Origin: Adiantum capillus-veneris
Taxonomy: Eukaryota > Streptophyta > Polypodiopsida > Polypodiales > Pteridaceae
Direction: 5' to 3'
Assembly: GCA_014529385.2 (NCBI GenBank)
Contig: CM043943.1
Coordinates: 96,870,355 to 96,934,354, forward strand
DNA length: 64,000 nt
Part shown: piece after piece, positions 11,280 through 22,394 of the stretch
Numbering within the stretch: the first letter of the stretch is position 1
Layout of the letters: each line of letters opens with the position of its first letter
Notes under the pieces: model-generated
What the model saw: only the letters and a program-made list of their open reading frames with translations
What the model was told of the DNA's origin: nothing
Databases searched by the model: none
Made by a program: the position numbers and the translations under genes

Positions 11280-11285
11280 CAAAAG
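11081..11285. repeat. 31-bp perfect inverted repeat at the break of element B's LTR
   Basis: The arms are 11081-11111 and 11255-11285, perfect reverse complements, with a 143-bp loop. The right arm runs directly into the truncated LTR of element B at 11280. This geometry suggests a fold-back or template switch when the outer end of that LTR was lost. Confidence 0.8.
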
Positions 11286-12653
11286 GCTTTGTATTATGGT
11301 TTCTCCCATCAAGAGAGACATTGTACAATACAATTGTTTGCGTTCCCTCAAGAATAGCTAGTGCAATGAAGATGAAAGCTTCATGCACTAAGCAAAACAC
11401 TTAGCAAACACAACATGAATTATCTCTGGTCTCAGACCCAAGACCTCACACACCGTCAAAGATGGTGAGAGCTAGCAGGGTATGCGAGTAGATTGAGAGG
11501 AAGAAGGAGTAGTCTTACGAGAAAGATGTACATCTCCTCACATAATCACTCATATTAGCATAGCTTAGCTTAGTAATTAGCATGGTAGAGGAGATGAGCA
11601 TGCATTGAAGCTTGGCTCTTGGTTGGATTTGCATCACAAAGCCAAGAGTTGTTGGTGTAGGCCTCCCTTCTCACAAGCTTGGAGTAGGTGGTAAGCTTTC
11701 CATTAAAGCTTGAGAAGGAGAGAGGGGCTTCTTTAATTCACACATGAGATTGTGTGAGTGTGTGTGTGATAATTCCTTGCAAAAATCAGCCCCCTCTCTC
11801 TCTTGGTCGACCCCTCTCGCTATTTGCTCATGCTCTACTCTCATTGGACCTCCCCACGCCTAGCCAATGGTAATTAAGCAGTATAAGTGATAGCCTTCTG
11901 ACATGTGTCCCCCTTTCCCCTTTTGGGAGAGCTTTACGTAATTTAATAATTCAACTAAACTCTCATTGGACCCCTTTGCCTCCTGGCCAATAGGAATCAG
12001 GCAAGCCATTGGGCTGCGTAATGCTCATTGGACCCCTTGGGAGACTGTCCAATAGTCTTCTAGAGGACTTAATTCTCATTGGTTCTTCTATTAAGTGTTT
12101 TTAAATTCATTAAACTAGATTTAGTCTAGCCTAATTCTCATTGGTCCACCTCCAAGGCCATCCAATAGGAATTGGGTACACCTTGTGGGCATCTGGCCTA
12201 GGGAGCTGACATGTGTCCCTCATTCCCTTTGTGTAAAAGGAGCCTGTGTGTGTGTGTGTGTGGCTTTCTCTCTCATCCCCTACAAGAAAGGCTCGCCCCC
12301 TCCTAAGTAGGGATTGTAAATACTTTTTTGACACACACAAAGCATCAAATTTCCCCATGGTTGACCTTTGGACACAACCTTTGAATTTTGGAACCTTAGC
12401 ATTTTGGAAGTCTTAATGGGCTGAACCTTAGGGTCTTTTGAGCCCATTGTTGCACATGGCTCTTTTGGAAATGCCCCCCCCCCCCCCCCCCCCCCCCTTT
12501 AGATCCCTATTTTCCCTCCTTTGGATCCCCACAGTGGTCGGTCTGCTAGCTTAACCAATATTCTAGCTTTTCTCCCTGGCACTTCCCCATATTAAATGAT
12601 TGGTTTAACATGAGAAAATCATTTAGGAGAATTAGATATTGATTATTATGACA
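11280..12653 (-). repeat. 3' LTR of element B, outer end missing
   Basis: It matches 18584-19929 closely from CAAAAGGCTTTG to GATTATTATGACA. The part corresponding to 18355-18583 of the intact LTR is lacking. It has a C homopolymer of about 24 (12475-12498) where the sister LTR has about seven, and a TG microsatellite near 12242-12261 that is longer in the sister copy (19548-19574). Confidence 0.9.
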
Positions 12654-12668
12654 TTACCTCTCTCTTGA
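12654..12668 (-). promoter_or_regulatory. Polypurine tract of element B
   Basis: On the minus strand TCAAGAGAGAGGTAA directly precedes the LTR start TGTCATAATAATC, the position of the plus-strand primer. Confidence 0.7.
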
Positions 12669-13004
12669 AATCATAGTCGTCCTCAACTATGGTGTAGAGA
12701 AGATAAAGCATATTCATGAGTCCTTTTCTTAGCGGGTAGAGGATCCCTATGTTACCCTACAACATCATTCCACAATGGATGACTAGTCCATTTGGCACTT
12801 GATATCGTGAGGCTTCCGCAGGCATGTCTGCACATTAGTCCTATCAATCTTCCATAGTAGAGTGACAAGCTCTACTTGGTGTTTGGGAGACTTCGTCTCC
12901 GCAAACTTGATCTAAGCATGCATACTACTTCATTTTTGTGCACAATAAAGAAAAAGAGAGTCTTATAAGACAAAAAATTTGTTCATTTTTAACAATTTGT
13001 ACAT

Positions 13005-13360
13005 TTGCTTACTCTTGGGAAGCATTGTAAGCATTGACAAGGTTTAGGTTATCCTTTAATTGTATGCCTTGCATCCATGTAGCATCTTCAAAAGGATAAT
13101 TCTTAAACTTAATAAGATATCATCGGATAGTTTTACCACCTCATAGTACCTTGTCTTCATGTCGGAGAATGGACTCAGGCTGCAGCACCTCTTCTTGGTC
13201 CTTGATCTCCCGTGGGTCTTCAGTAGTTGGTTCTTGAGGTGGCTCTCCTTTGTAAGGCTTTAATAGGCTCACATAGAAAGCATTGTGTATGAGCCAATGA
13301 TTGGGCAACTTGAGTTGATAGGCCATCTCAGATTGGCCTAAGAATTTGGAAGGGACCATA
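13005..13360 (-). pseudogene. Integrase C-terminus and chromodomain of element B
   Basis: The text HWLIHNAFYVSLLKPYKG is the usual end of chromoviral integrases. After LRHEDKVL a TGA interrupts the chain (13141-13143). The same frame continues GGKTIR-stop-YLIKFKNYPFEDATWM, which is a chromodomain with its aromatic residues (Y, F/W, W). Chromodomains bind modified histone tails and steer integration into heterochromatin in this clade. Both stops look like CGA-to-TGA changes. The coding text ends near 13005. Confidence 0.75.
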
Positions 13361-13389
13361 GTACTTTTTGCTAGTTTAGCATAGTACTT

Positions 13390-14290
13390 TTAGTGTCCCG
13401 TAGGATTCTTGCCTGTCGTGTGCCTTAATCGAGCCTTGGGGAATTTTAATAAGACCCAATCATTTTCTTTAAAGGCTTGGGCTCTTTTGTGCTTGTCATT
13501 TGCAGCAGCCTTTTGCCTTTGCTGTGAGATAGATATAGCATCCTTAATCTTTTGAAAAGATTCTTGTAGGTCCCGGATATACTCATCTGCAACGAAGATC
13601 TTCCCATGTACCTTAAGTAGCAAGGACTTTTTGATCTTCCCACAAGTACCTCGAAAGGTGCTTTTCCTATGGAAGTATGTACAATGTTATTGTAAGCATA
13701 CTCCACTAAGGGTAAGTACTTCTCCCATTGGGATCTTTGATCTACTTCCGTTACATAGGCTTTTAGTAGATCAAGAATTGTTAGGTTAGCTATTTCACTT
13801 TGGCCATCCGTTTATGGATGATAGGCCGAAGATAAGTTTAGCCTTCTCCCTAAATTCTCAAAGAGACCCTTCCAAAAATTACTGGTCATTCTAGGATCTC
13901 TATCCGACACTATGGACATTGGCAAGCCATGGTACTTGAAAATTTGTGAAATGAAGAGGGTTTCCATTTGATGGGCTTTGATAGTCTTTTTGATAGGTAT
14001 AAAATGAGCTTGTTTACTGAACCTATCTACTATCGTCCATATTCCCGTATTCCCATGGATAGACTTAGGCAATCCAAAGATAAAATCCATGGATATGCTC
14101 TCCCATGGTGAATTAGGGAGTTGGCAAGGGTTGAAGCAATCCAAGTTGCTTCCCTCTATCAAATTTTGTCTTTTGGCATACCACACATTTAGAAACATAC
14201 TCTTGTATGTTCACTTTCATGGTAGGCCAATAGAAATATGTTTAAATTCCATTTAAGGTAGATTAACTCCCTCTATGCCCCGCATAAGGT
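13390..14290 (-). pseudogene. Integrase (zinc and core domains) of element B
   Basis: The core reads SMDFIFGLPKSIHGNTGIWT with the first catalytic Asp at the following IVDRF, then LPMSIVSDRDPRMTSNFW with the second, then LSSAYHP-stop-TDGQSE with the region of the catalytic Glu. The C-terminal segment VHGKIFVADEYIRDLQESFQ follows in a shifted frame. Stops occur at about 13812 and in the zinc module near 14200-14290. The enzyme would insert cDNA into the genome. Element A matches this text up to FWKGL. Confidence 0.85.
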
Positions 14291-14344
14291 GGAGCATGAG
14301 ATTCATACATTACTTTCTCACGTAGTGAGTTAGTAACACATAGT

Positions 14345-14900
14345 CTATTGCCATAAAGAAGATGACCATCTTGTAAAGTAAATGGTTCTTCTTTCTTCCC
14401 TAATGCAAGGGCTGAAAATCACATCTCTAAAATTGGGATCAATAGCATACTCATCTATCATTGAAGATAGATCATTGTGAGTTGCTATGGAAACCGCATT
14501 CACTCTCGGCCGTCTTGAGAGTGCATTAGCTACTTGATTATGCTTGCCAGCAATGTGAGCAATATGAAAATGAAATTGCGAAAGTAAATTTGCCCACCTC
14601 ATTTGTTTGTCGGAGAGCTTGGTCTGCGTCATGAAGTACTTAAGACTTTGGTGATCTGTTCGCAGAATGAAAGGAGTCCCCAATAAATAGTGCTTCCATG
14701 AGTCTAAGGCATGTAGACCTGCGAGGAGTTTCTTTTCATATATGCCTAGAGCTTGCTCAACAGGGTTGAGCCTTCGACTTTCATAGCCTATGGCGTGCCC
14801 TTCTTGGAGCAAAACAGCTCAAAGGCAATCACCACAAGCATCAAAATTCCTCAAATGGTTTTGAGAGATCCGGTAGTGTAAGCATAGGTTGAGAGATAAG
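14345..14900 (-). pseudogene. RNase H of element B
   Basis: RNase H landmarks are present: AIGYESRRLNPVEQALGIYE, then LHALDSWKHYLLGTPFILRT with the DHQSLKYF block, then HIAGKHNQVANALSR. The upstream join to RT has a frame change at about 14840. The text is close to that of element A but has fewer lesions. Confidence 0.85.
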
Positions 14901-15690
14901 ATTTTCTTTAAGCTTTTCGAAAGCGTTGTTCTCCTTAGTAAACCATGTATACCTAACGCTTTTCTTTGTTAGGTCATGTAATGGTCCCGCAATTTGTGAG
15001 AACTTTTCTATGAAGCGCCTATAGTATGCACACATACCTATAAAGCTTCTTAGTTCATGAAGATTCTTTGGTTTAGGCCATCCTTTTATTACCTCTAACT
15101 TTGATGGATCCATTTGGATGCCATCTTGAGAGATAATGTGACCTAAATACTGAATCTCTTGCAAGAAAAATTCACTTTTCTTTCGATTAACATAAAGTTT
15201 ATTCTCTCTTAAAACTTGAAATATTACCTGGGGGTGTTGCTTGTGTTCGTCTAATGAATTAGAGTAGATGATAATATCATCAAAGAACACTCCAGTGAAG
15301 GTTCGATGAGGCCTGAACAGCGGTTGAATGTGGCTGGTGCATTGGTCAAGACAAAAGGCATGACAATGTATTCCTAAAGACCAAATGTGGTGCGAAATGC
15401 GGTCTTTACAATGTATTGATCAACTATCCTTATTTGATGATAGCCACTTTTTAGGTCAATCCTACTGAAGTAGGTCGATCCTTGTAGCTTATCAAATAGG
15501 TCTTCTACACGTGGAACGGGAAACCTATTCTTGATAGTGATCCTATTTAGTGCTCTATAGTCGACACACATACGATATGTGCCGTCTTTCTTTTGCACTA
15601 ATAGCACAAGTGAGCAAAATGGAGATGAGCTAGGCCTAACCATGCCCTTCTCAACTAACTCATGCACTTGCTGCATATTCTCCTCTTGTT
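14841..15690 (-). pseudogene. Reverse transcriptase of element B
   Basis: The motifs run on the minus strand: [33 protein letters not shown], then FFDDIIIYSNSLDEHKQH at about 15290, then YLGHIISQDGI and LRSFIGMCAYYRRFIEKFS. The catalytic pair is in FFDD. A TAG at about 15372 separates the front half from the MPF block, and a frameshift lies between about 15300 and 15340. Confidence 0.9.
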
Positions 15691-16419
15691 GAGCTTGAGA
15701 AACTCTATAAGGAGGTTTGTTAGAGGCGGTGAACTTCCTGGAAGAAGTTCAATTGCATGGTCATCATTACCTCGTTTAGGAGGTAGCTCACAAGGGATGC
15801 CGTCAATAAAAACATCTTGAAACCCCTTGAGAAAATTGGATAACTCTAATTCCTTTTGGTTGCTTTTATTTTCTTTTGCTAAAGCATTAGGTTCATTTTG
15901 AGAATCTTTAATAAAAATAATGTACACGGAAATAGAGCTCTTTATTGACTTGTTGAAAGCTGGTGTATGTACAATGGGGATAGTGTTACCCATTTCCTTA
16001 GCATCTATATACATGTCTTTTTGCTTGAACTTAAAGGAGATTCTCCTTTCAGGGAATTTAACATTGGCAGCCAGACGATCAAACCATGGTGCCCCTAGGA
16101 TTACATCCTCATGCTTGAGAGGAGAGATAAAGAAGTCCTCTTTGTCCACATAGCTTTGGACATGAAGCCTCAATTTCCTGATTAAGGGAGTGACTGAAGC
16201 TTCTTGCCCCTTGAAAGCACTGTCTGCGGGTAGGACATCTCCCATCTTGTAGGCTTGTATGCCTAGCTTGGTGGCCAACTCTATAGATATAAAATTGTGA
16301 GTAGAACCAGGGTCAAAGAGAATAAAAGCATCATGTTCTCTTACCTTTCCCCAAGCATGGCATAGAGGAGATCCTTTGTGGTGAGTTTGGTGAGTCTCCT
16401 CCTCTTGGATTTCAACCAA
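15655..16419 (-). pseudogene. Aspartic protease region of element B
   Basis: An open stretch of about 254 codons carries FILFDPGSTHNFISIELATK, the retropepsin active-site loop with DPG in place of D-S/T-G. It continues to VILGAPWFDRLAANVKFPER, the conserved I-L-G end of the fold. A linker rich in Lys/Asn leads to RT, where a frameshift at about 15700 breaks the chain. The unusual DPG is also in element A, so it belongs to the family and is not a lesion of one copy. Confidence 0.8.
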
Positions 16420-17936
16420 GGTAGCTCTAGGAGGATCTTGGCGGTTGTTCTTTTGGGGACAAGCGCAATACGCATGCCCTTGTTTGCCGCACTTGAAACA
16501 CCGGTTATCCTTGCGATAACGCTAAAGCTCTTCAGGAGAGAGTTTGTTTTTACCTTTGTAAACTCCCTTCTCTTTAGCTTTGTTGGAGTTGCCCTTAGGA
16601 GACTTTTGGACATTGTCCTTCCCCTTAGGCTCGTTGGAACCCTTTTTTTTCTGTGGGCTTATTATTTCTTTTAGCCCCCGTTTGGAAATTGATTCGAGAG
16701 GCCACCATATTATGGTGTATTACCGCCGATATGGTACGTGGCCTTTGGGAGTTGACATACTCCGCCATTTCTTCGGTTAAGCCTGCACAAAATTGTTGCT
16801 TTTTCTCTCCAGAATCCAACTTTTTGAAGACAGTGGCTTTGAGTTGTAGGTCCCAAAACTTGTCTACATATTTGTGGATGGATTCATAGGGAGAGAGCTT
16901 TAAGCTTCGCCATTCGGTGAGTACTTTGTCTTTGGCATCGGTGGCCAAAAACTGCTTCATAATGGAAGCTCTTAAAGATTTCCATGTTCGTGGAGCTTCA
17001 CCGTTGGCTCGTAGGCTAGACCACCATTTCCTGGCGGACTTTTGAAAGTACATAGCTACATGGCATAGCTTAGAGGACTCCGTGAAGCCCTCATCTCGAA
17101 ACGCCGCATGAAACTGTTGGATAAAGGCCAAGACTTTGTTTGTAGCACCAAAGGTGCCATCATAGGTAAGGAAAGAGATGCTCTTTCCTCCCTCTTTGAA
17201 CTTCTTCAGCTTGGACGACCTCTTCCATGCGGCATAGGATTTCCTATGGCCTCTTCTCTTTGATGGTTCAAAGGTTGCACCATCACTTTCTTCAGAAGGT
17301 GAAGAATTTGAAGAAGGTGGAGAAGAGGGTGACCTCTTTCTCGCCTTGATCTTCATCGTCTTCACCATCACTTTCATAAGAGGAAGAGGATGAAGAAGAT
17401 GGAGAAGAGGGTGTCCTCTTTCTTGCCTTTTTCTTCTCTTGCTTTTTATCATCCCTCTTTGAATTATGGTGTGGAGAAGGGTGTGATGGTCTTCTTTGCT
17501 TTGGTGGTGATGGAGAGCGTTTAGCCCGCCGTCTTCGTGGAGCCATCTCCACCGAGGTGGCGGGAGACTCACTTATTTCTCGTTCCTTCGGTGGAGGCTC
17601 TTGAGTTCTCCTTTGGGAAGGAGATGCATCATCAAGAAGTAAATTCTTGAGTCCTTCGTATGGATTCTCTTCTTCTTCCCAAATCGGAGAGAGACCTCTT
17701 TTGGAAGTCTCACAAGGAGGCTTCCTAGGTGTTCTCTCGTCATGGTGGTGAGCTTGGAGAATCCCATGAGCACAGAGCTGCCATTGCACTTCACTTTGGA
17801 GAGATGGATTGCCCATGGATTGTTGAAGCCTAGAAACAAGATAGTTAACAAGCATCGGAGCATCATTAGTAGCTTGCTCATTAGAAAAATCAAAGTTATC
17901 AACATTAATTTCACTCTCTTTACTATTGTCAGCCAT
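16420..17936 (-). pseudogene. gag of element B
   Basis: A start at 17936 gives MADNSKESEINVDNFDFSNE. An Arg/Ser/Lys-rich middle follows (MAPRRRRAKRSPSPPKQRRP). After a frameshift near 17320 comes the capsid-type text FQKSARKWWSSLRANGEAP and LSPYESIHKYVDKFWDLQLK. A second shift near 16640 leads to a CCHC zinc knuckle, CFKCGKQGHAYCAC, near 16480-16510. The order basic arm, capsid, knuckle, protease is standard for plant Ty3 elements. Lesions: two frameshifts and one TAG just before the knuckle. Confidence 0.85.
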
Positions 17937-18341
17937 TCTAACAACTTTTAGGTGTAAACGTTTTAGATGTACTTTGGCACTTCAAGCCCTAGTTGCTACT
18001 CCTCTTTACCCCTTTAGAAAAAAGCACTCAAGCTATTGTACCCATGGCTCGAATACCATTAATTGCAAGGAATAGAAGAGAGGGTCCTTCAACACAAAAA
18101 CAACACCGGCTCCTGTCAAGCTTCTAATAGCTCAATAGTGGTTAAGCCATAGGCAAGCCCCGTAGGACTCCACTATTAAGACCATAGCTCTCGACGATGA
18201 TGCCCCATTAACTGCACGAAGGCAAGCGCACTGCAAGGCTGAAAAATCCCTATTCTACTTACTCACAGGAAATTAATAATACCAACCATTTATAGCTAGC
18301 TTGAGGACCTCCCTTCTTGAGCAAGAAAAGAGAAACCTTGT

Positions 18342-18354
18342 GCTCTGATACCAA
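18342..18354 (-). promoter_or_regulatory. Primer-binding site of element B (initiator Met tRNA type)
   Basis: On the minus strand TGGTATCAGAGC begins one base after the LTR end (TGTTACA), matching the 3' end complement of plant initiator Met tRNA. Confidence 0.9.
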
Positions 18355-19929
18355 TGTAACATTTAATGGCCTAAATACTTGTGTGTAGCGGAAATTAGCA
18401 TGAACATAGTGGGCATTTCATTAGAATAGATTCCTAATGAGAATTACAAGAGTGCTTGGCTGGAGAGAGCAACAAAAATCATAACACCTAGTTAGATAGC
18501 ATGAACAATACTTTCAAAAGAGAGAGAAATTAAGCTATTGACAACAGTTGAGGACCGGATTTGCATGGAGCCGGTCCCCCCTCCAAAAGGCTTTGTATTA
18601 TGGTTTCTCCCATCAAGAGAGACATTGTACAATACAATTGTTTGCGTTCCTTCAAGAATAGCTAGTGCAATGAAGATGAAAGCTTCATGCACTAAGCAAA
18701 ACACTTAGCAAACACAACATGAATTATCTCTGGTCTCAGACCCAAGACCTCACACACCGTCAAAGATGGTGAGAGCTAGCAGGGTATGCGAGTAGATTGA
18801 GAGGAAGAAGGAGTAGTCTTACGAGAAAGATGTACATCTCCTCACATAATCACTCATATTAGCATAGCTTAGCTTAGTAATTAGCATGGTAGAGGAGATG
18901 AGCATGCATTGAAGCTTGGCTCTTGGTTGGATTTGCATCACAAAGCCAAGAGTTGTTGGTGTAGGCCTCCCTTCTCACAAGCTTGGAGTAGGTGGTAAGC
19001 TTTCCATTAAAGCTTGAGAAGGAGAGAGGGGCTTCTTTACTTCACACATGAGATTGTGTGAGTGTGTGTGTGATAATTCCTTGCAAAAATCAGCCCCCTC
19101 TCTCTCTTGGTCGACCCCTCTTTCTATTTGCTCATGCTCTACTCTCATTGGACCTCCCCACGCCTAGCCAATGGTAATTAGGTAGTATAAGTGATAGCCT
19201 TCTGACATGTGTCCCCCTTTCCCCTTTTGTGAGAGATTTGCGTAATTTAATAATTCAACTAAACTCTCATTGGACCCCTTTGCCTCCTGGCCAATAGGAA
19301 TCAGGCAAGCCATTGGGCTGCTGAATGCTCATTGGACCCCTTGGGAGACTGTCCTATAGTCTTCTAGAGGACTTAATTCCCATTGGTTCTTCTATTAAGT
19401 GTTTTTAAATTGATTAAACTAGATTTACTCTAGCTTAATTCTCATTGGTCCACCTCCAAGGCCATCCAATAGGAATTGGGTACACCTTGTGGGCATCTGG
19501 CCTAGGGAGCTGACATGTGTCCCTCATTCCCTTTGTGTAAAGGGAGCCTGTGTGTGTGTGTGTGTGTGTGTGTGGCTTTCTCTCTCATCCCCTACAAGCA
19601 AGGCTTGCCCCCTCCTAAGTAGGGATTGTAAAGACTTTTTTGACACACAGAAAGCATCCAATTCCCCCATGGTTGACCTTTGGACACAACCTTTGAATTT
19701 TGGAACCTTAGCATTTTGGAAGTCTTAATGGGCTGAACCTTAGGGTCTTTTGAGCCCATTGTTGCACATGGCTCTTTTGCAGATGGCCCCCCCTTTGGAT
19801 CCCTATAGTGGCCGGTCTGCTAGCTTAACCAATATTCTAGCTTTTTCTCCCCTGGCACTTCCCCATATTAAATGATCAGTTTAACATGAGAAAATCATTT
19901 AGGAGAATTAGATATTGATTATTATGACA
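18355..19929 (-). repeat. 5' LTR of element B (1575 bp, complete)
   Basis: The plus-strand ends are TGTAACATTTAATGG and GATTATTATGACA, so it is TG...CA on either strand. Several CCAAT-like ATTGG words recur at 19140-19470 (CTCATTGGACC and CCAATAGGAAT phrases), which could be promoter elements. Confidence 0.9.
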
Positions 19930-20264
19930 TTTAACATTGTTTTTTGGAGGTCATCTACTATTGCATTATGTTTTGTAGGCTCGTTCACTTCCATCCTTCC
20001 GTACCCATACCTGTTGTTTGCGTATTGCTGACCTTGATCTATTCATTGTCTCTTGTGATGTCTCATTTTTTGATTGAATACGGTGGGCGGTTTCCTGGTT
20101 ATCCTTCGTAGGTATCTTTTGCTGGTTAAGTGGCACCCATGTTTTTTTCTCTTTATCAAGTGATTGTGGCACCATTATCTAGTTCTTCCAGGTTGTTTGA
20201 GCAAAGGCTACCACCTGGTATTCTTGTGCTTGTTGAATTTTGACTGTATTTAACTCCAATCTAT
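19930..20264. other. Element C sequence right of element B
   Basis: Minus-strand text is Lys/Gln-rich with stops and probably is the decayed C-terminal extension that follows the protease-like domain at 20265-20576. No complete frame. Confidence 0.35.
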
Positions 20265-20576
20265 CTACACATTATACTCTTTCTGCCATGGTTGTCCCAA
20301 CAACATTGGATGTAGTGTGCTCGCATCCTCAACCACATAAAACTTGTTGGGATAAACATACTGATGTATTTGTACATGCAATATCGTCCAGCCCAACATG
20401 CTTAATGAATGTGATGTACTGCTTTCTAGCGCTTGTTGAGTAGGATGGAGTTGTTCTTCAAGCTTGAGCTGTTTATATAATTTGCAAGAAATCAGATTTA
20501 CTTGAGCTTCTGAATCAAGCAATGCCGTCGAGTCAACTTGGTTGCTACCCACTTTGACTGCAATTATTGGATCCAC
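20265..20576 (-). pseudogene. Retropepsin-like domain downstream of integrase in element C
   Basis: The stretch reads IIAVKVGSNQVDSTALLDSE with AQVNLISCKLYKQL following, and ends with LHPMLLGQPWQKEY. This is the shape of a retropepsin-like fold: an active-site loop ALLDSxAxVNLIS (here D-S-E instead of D-S-G) and a hydrophobic I/L-L-G-x-x-W end block about 70 residues later. It lies after integrase, in the sense strand of C, whereas the standard protease of C is near 35.2 kb. A similar second domain occurs near 44.8 kb in another element. Confidence 0.6.
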
Positions 20577-20615
20577 TATGTCTTCATTAAAATTTGTTAA
20601 TCGAATAGCATTTAT

Positions 20616-21110
20616 TCACAACAGTGATCCAATTTGTTGTTGTTGTAGAAGCCTTCTTTTTGCAATGCGTTCTTTTGCTTCTGCTTGTGCTTTTTCTCTT
20701 ACCTTCTGTTTCTCCTTTGTCCGTTGTTTTTCATGATGGATTTGTTGAAGCATATCCTGTGTTAGTGGTAAATGATACTTTTTTAACCGACACCCACTTA
20801 TCCAATTTGGCATTACTTCACCTTCTAATGTCGCAAGTTTGACGGCTCCACTTTGTGATAAGTCACTAATGACAAAGGGTCCCATCCCTCGCTTTTTAAG
20901 TTTTTTGGCATGTTGCTTCAAAGTGTAAACAAGTACATAATCACCTGTTTTAAAATCTTTCGTGCGCACATGCTTGGCAAAAAACTCCTTTTGTCTTCTC
21001 TTCTGAGCATAGATCAAAGCTATAGCTCTCAGTCGACGTTCATCTAGATTTTCAAGATCATCTATTCTTGAAGAGTGTTCATGGACTGTCCATTCTAAGC
21101 GATTCACCAC
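20616..21110 (-). pseudogene. Integrase C-terminal region of element C
   Basis: An open frame with LRAIALIYAQKRRQKEFFAK, KTGDYVLVYTLKQHAKKLKK and MGPFVISDLSQSGAVKLATL. This is the G-D-Y-V-L-V ... G-P-F-V-I ... G-A-V-x-L pattern of the SH3-like C-terminal domain of Ty3 integrases, followed by a Lys/Gln/Arg-rich tail. A TGA at 21111 separates it from the core. Confidence 0.75.
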
Positions 21111-22284
21111 TCATAGAGTTGGAATCAAAAACTCTATGGGTAATATAGCGTTTAGACCAAACACCATGTTGTACGGTGTTTTTCCAATTGATGTTTTATA
21201 AGCTACCTTGTATACCCATACTGTTGAGTCTAATTGTTGATCCCAGTCTGCCCTTGATTTTGATACAATTTTAGTCAAAATAGTACATAGTATTTTATTT
21301 GTGGCCTCAGCTTGTCCATTTGCTTGTGGATGATATGGAGCAGATTTTTTATGTATGACCATGAATTCCTCTAGCATGTATTCAATGACTTCATTAAGAA
21401 AATGTGTTCCTCGATCCACTGACAATTTCTATTGGTAATCCGTATCTTACAAAGATATTCTCATACAAAAATTGTGTAGTGGTCCTTGCATCTTCTTTTT
21501 GTGTCGCTTTAGCTTCAGCCCATTTTGTGAGATAGTCCGTAGCCATGATGATATATTGAGTATGGGTGCGATACACAGGGGGTAAAATAGGCCCCACAAA
21601 ATCAATTCCCCATTTTGCAAATGCCCGTGCTCCCATCATTGGCCATAGTGCTATCTCATCTCTTTTTATCGGCACTTTAGTGCGCTGACACCTGTCACAA
21701 CGCTTTACAAATTCCTCAGCATCCATTTGCCATGTAGGCCACCTATGCCCACGGTTTAAGAAATTTTTTTCCATCTTATCGCTTGAAAAATGGCCTCCAC
21801 TTATTCCTCCATGTGCGTGTTCTAAAATCAGCACGTATTCACTTTCATTTGCACAGATTCTTAGTTGATTGTCCTTTCCTTGCTTGTAGAGTTGATTTTT
21901 AATTAAATTAAAGTCTTGAGCCTCCAACTCTATAGCCCTTTGTCGTGCTTTTGTTATGTTTTCAGGAAATTTCCTTGTTGTTAAGAAATCAATGATATAT
22001 TGACTCCATGCAGGTGCAATGGTTACCTGAAACAATGTCGCGTGATCCACCAGTCATTTGGCACTACATAAAATACATTTGTTAACATAAGCATGTGTGT
22101 CAGCATAAATAGTTGGCCAATATACTCCTAAGTGTTTCAATCTTTGGTGTGTTTTCATTGTTGAACAATGAAATGCACAGTCTTGGATGTGTGCTTCCTC
22201 AAGATAACACTCGAATTCCTGTGGATTTATGCATAATCGTAGAATTTTGTCCGAGCCTAGATGGTATAGTCGTCCCGTAATCAA
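21111..22284 (-). pseudogene. Integrase zinc and core domains of element C
   Basis: The zinc module is in HAHGGISGGHFSSDKMEKNF and KRCDRCQRTK. The core has WGIDFVGPILPP, then IIMATDYLTKWAEAKATQKE with the catalytic Asp neighbourhood, then SVDRGTHFLNEVIEY with the second Asp, then SAPYHPQANGQAEATNKIL with the catalytic Glu. The core is broken by a frameshift near 21400-21425. A further copy of zinc-finger-like text lies at 22054-22284 (HIQDCAFHCSTMKTHQRL with CILCSAK), which belongs to the tether between RNase H and integrase. The YHPQANGQAE phrase is typical of Tat/Athila-side plant elements. Confidence 0.85.
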
Positions 22285-22394
22285 TTGAAAGTTTTTTGTT
22301 TGTTGAAATATTGGTTATTTGGATCCCTCTTCCTTTTTATCAAATCTACCTCCAAAGGAAAGAATGCTAACAATTTTCTGAGACCATTTGGGTA

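Larger units (their letters stand above)
11280..19929 (-). mobile_element. Element B: Ty3/gypsy chromovirus nested in element C
   Basis: Long direct repeats at 11280-12653 and 18584-19929 (full LTR 18355-19929), an iMet-type primer site and a polypurine tract bracket a minus-strand gag-PR-RT-RH-IN-chromodomain series. The family is shared with element A. The outer 229 bp of the left LTR are absent, so the target duplication cannot be checked. Frameshifts and stops show the copy is no longer autonomous, though far less decayed than A. Confidence 0.9.

Noticed and set aside
10730-11404. Coding gene between element C and the truncated LTR of element B
   Set aside because: The frames are short, Asn/His-rich and partly run through the inverted repeat and the LTR; no domain or splice support.
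18342-18354. tRNA gene fragments at primer-binding sites (18342, 41141, 50656)
   Set aside because: Only the 12-20 bases complementary to a tRNA 3' end are present, next to LTRs; no cloverleaf.
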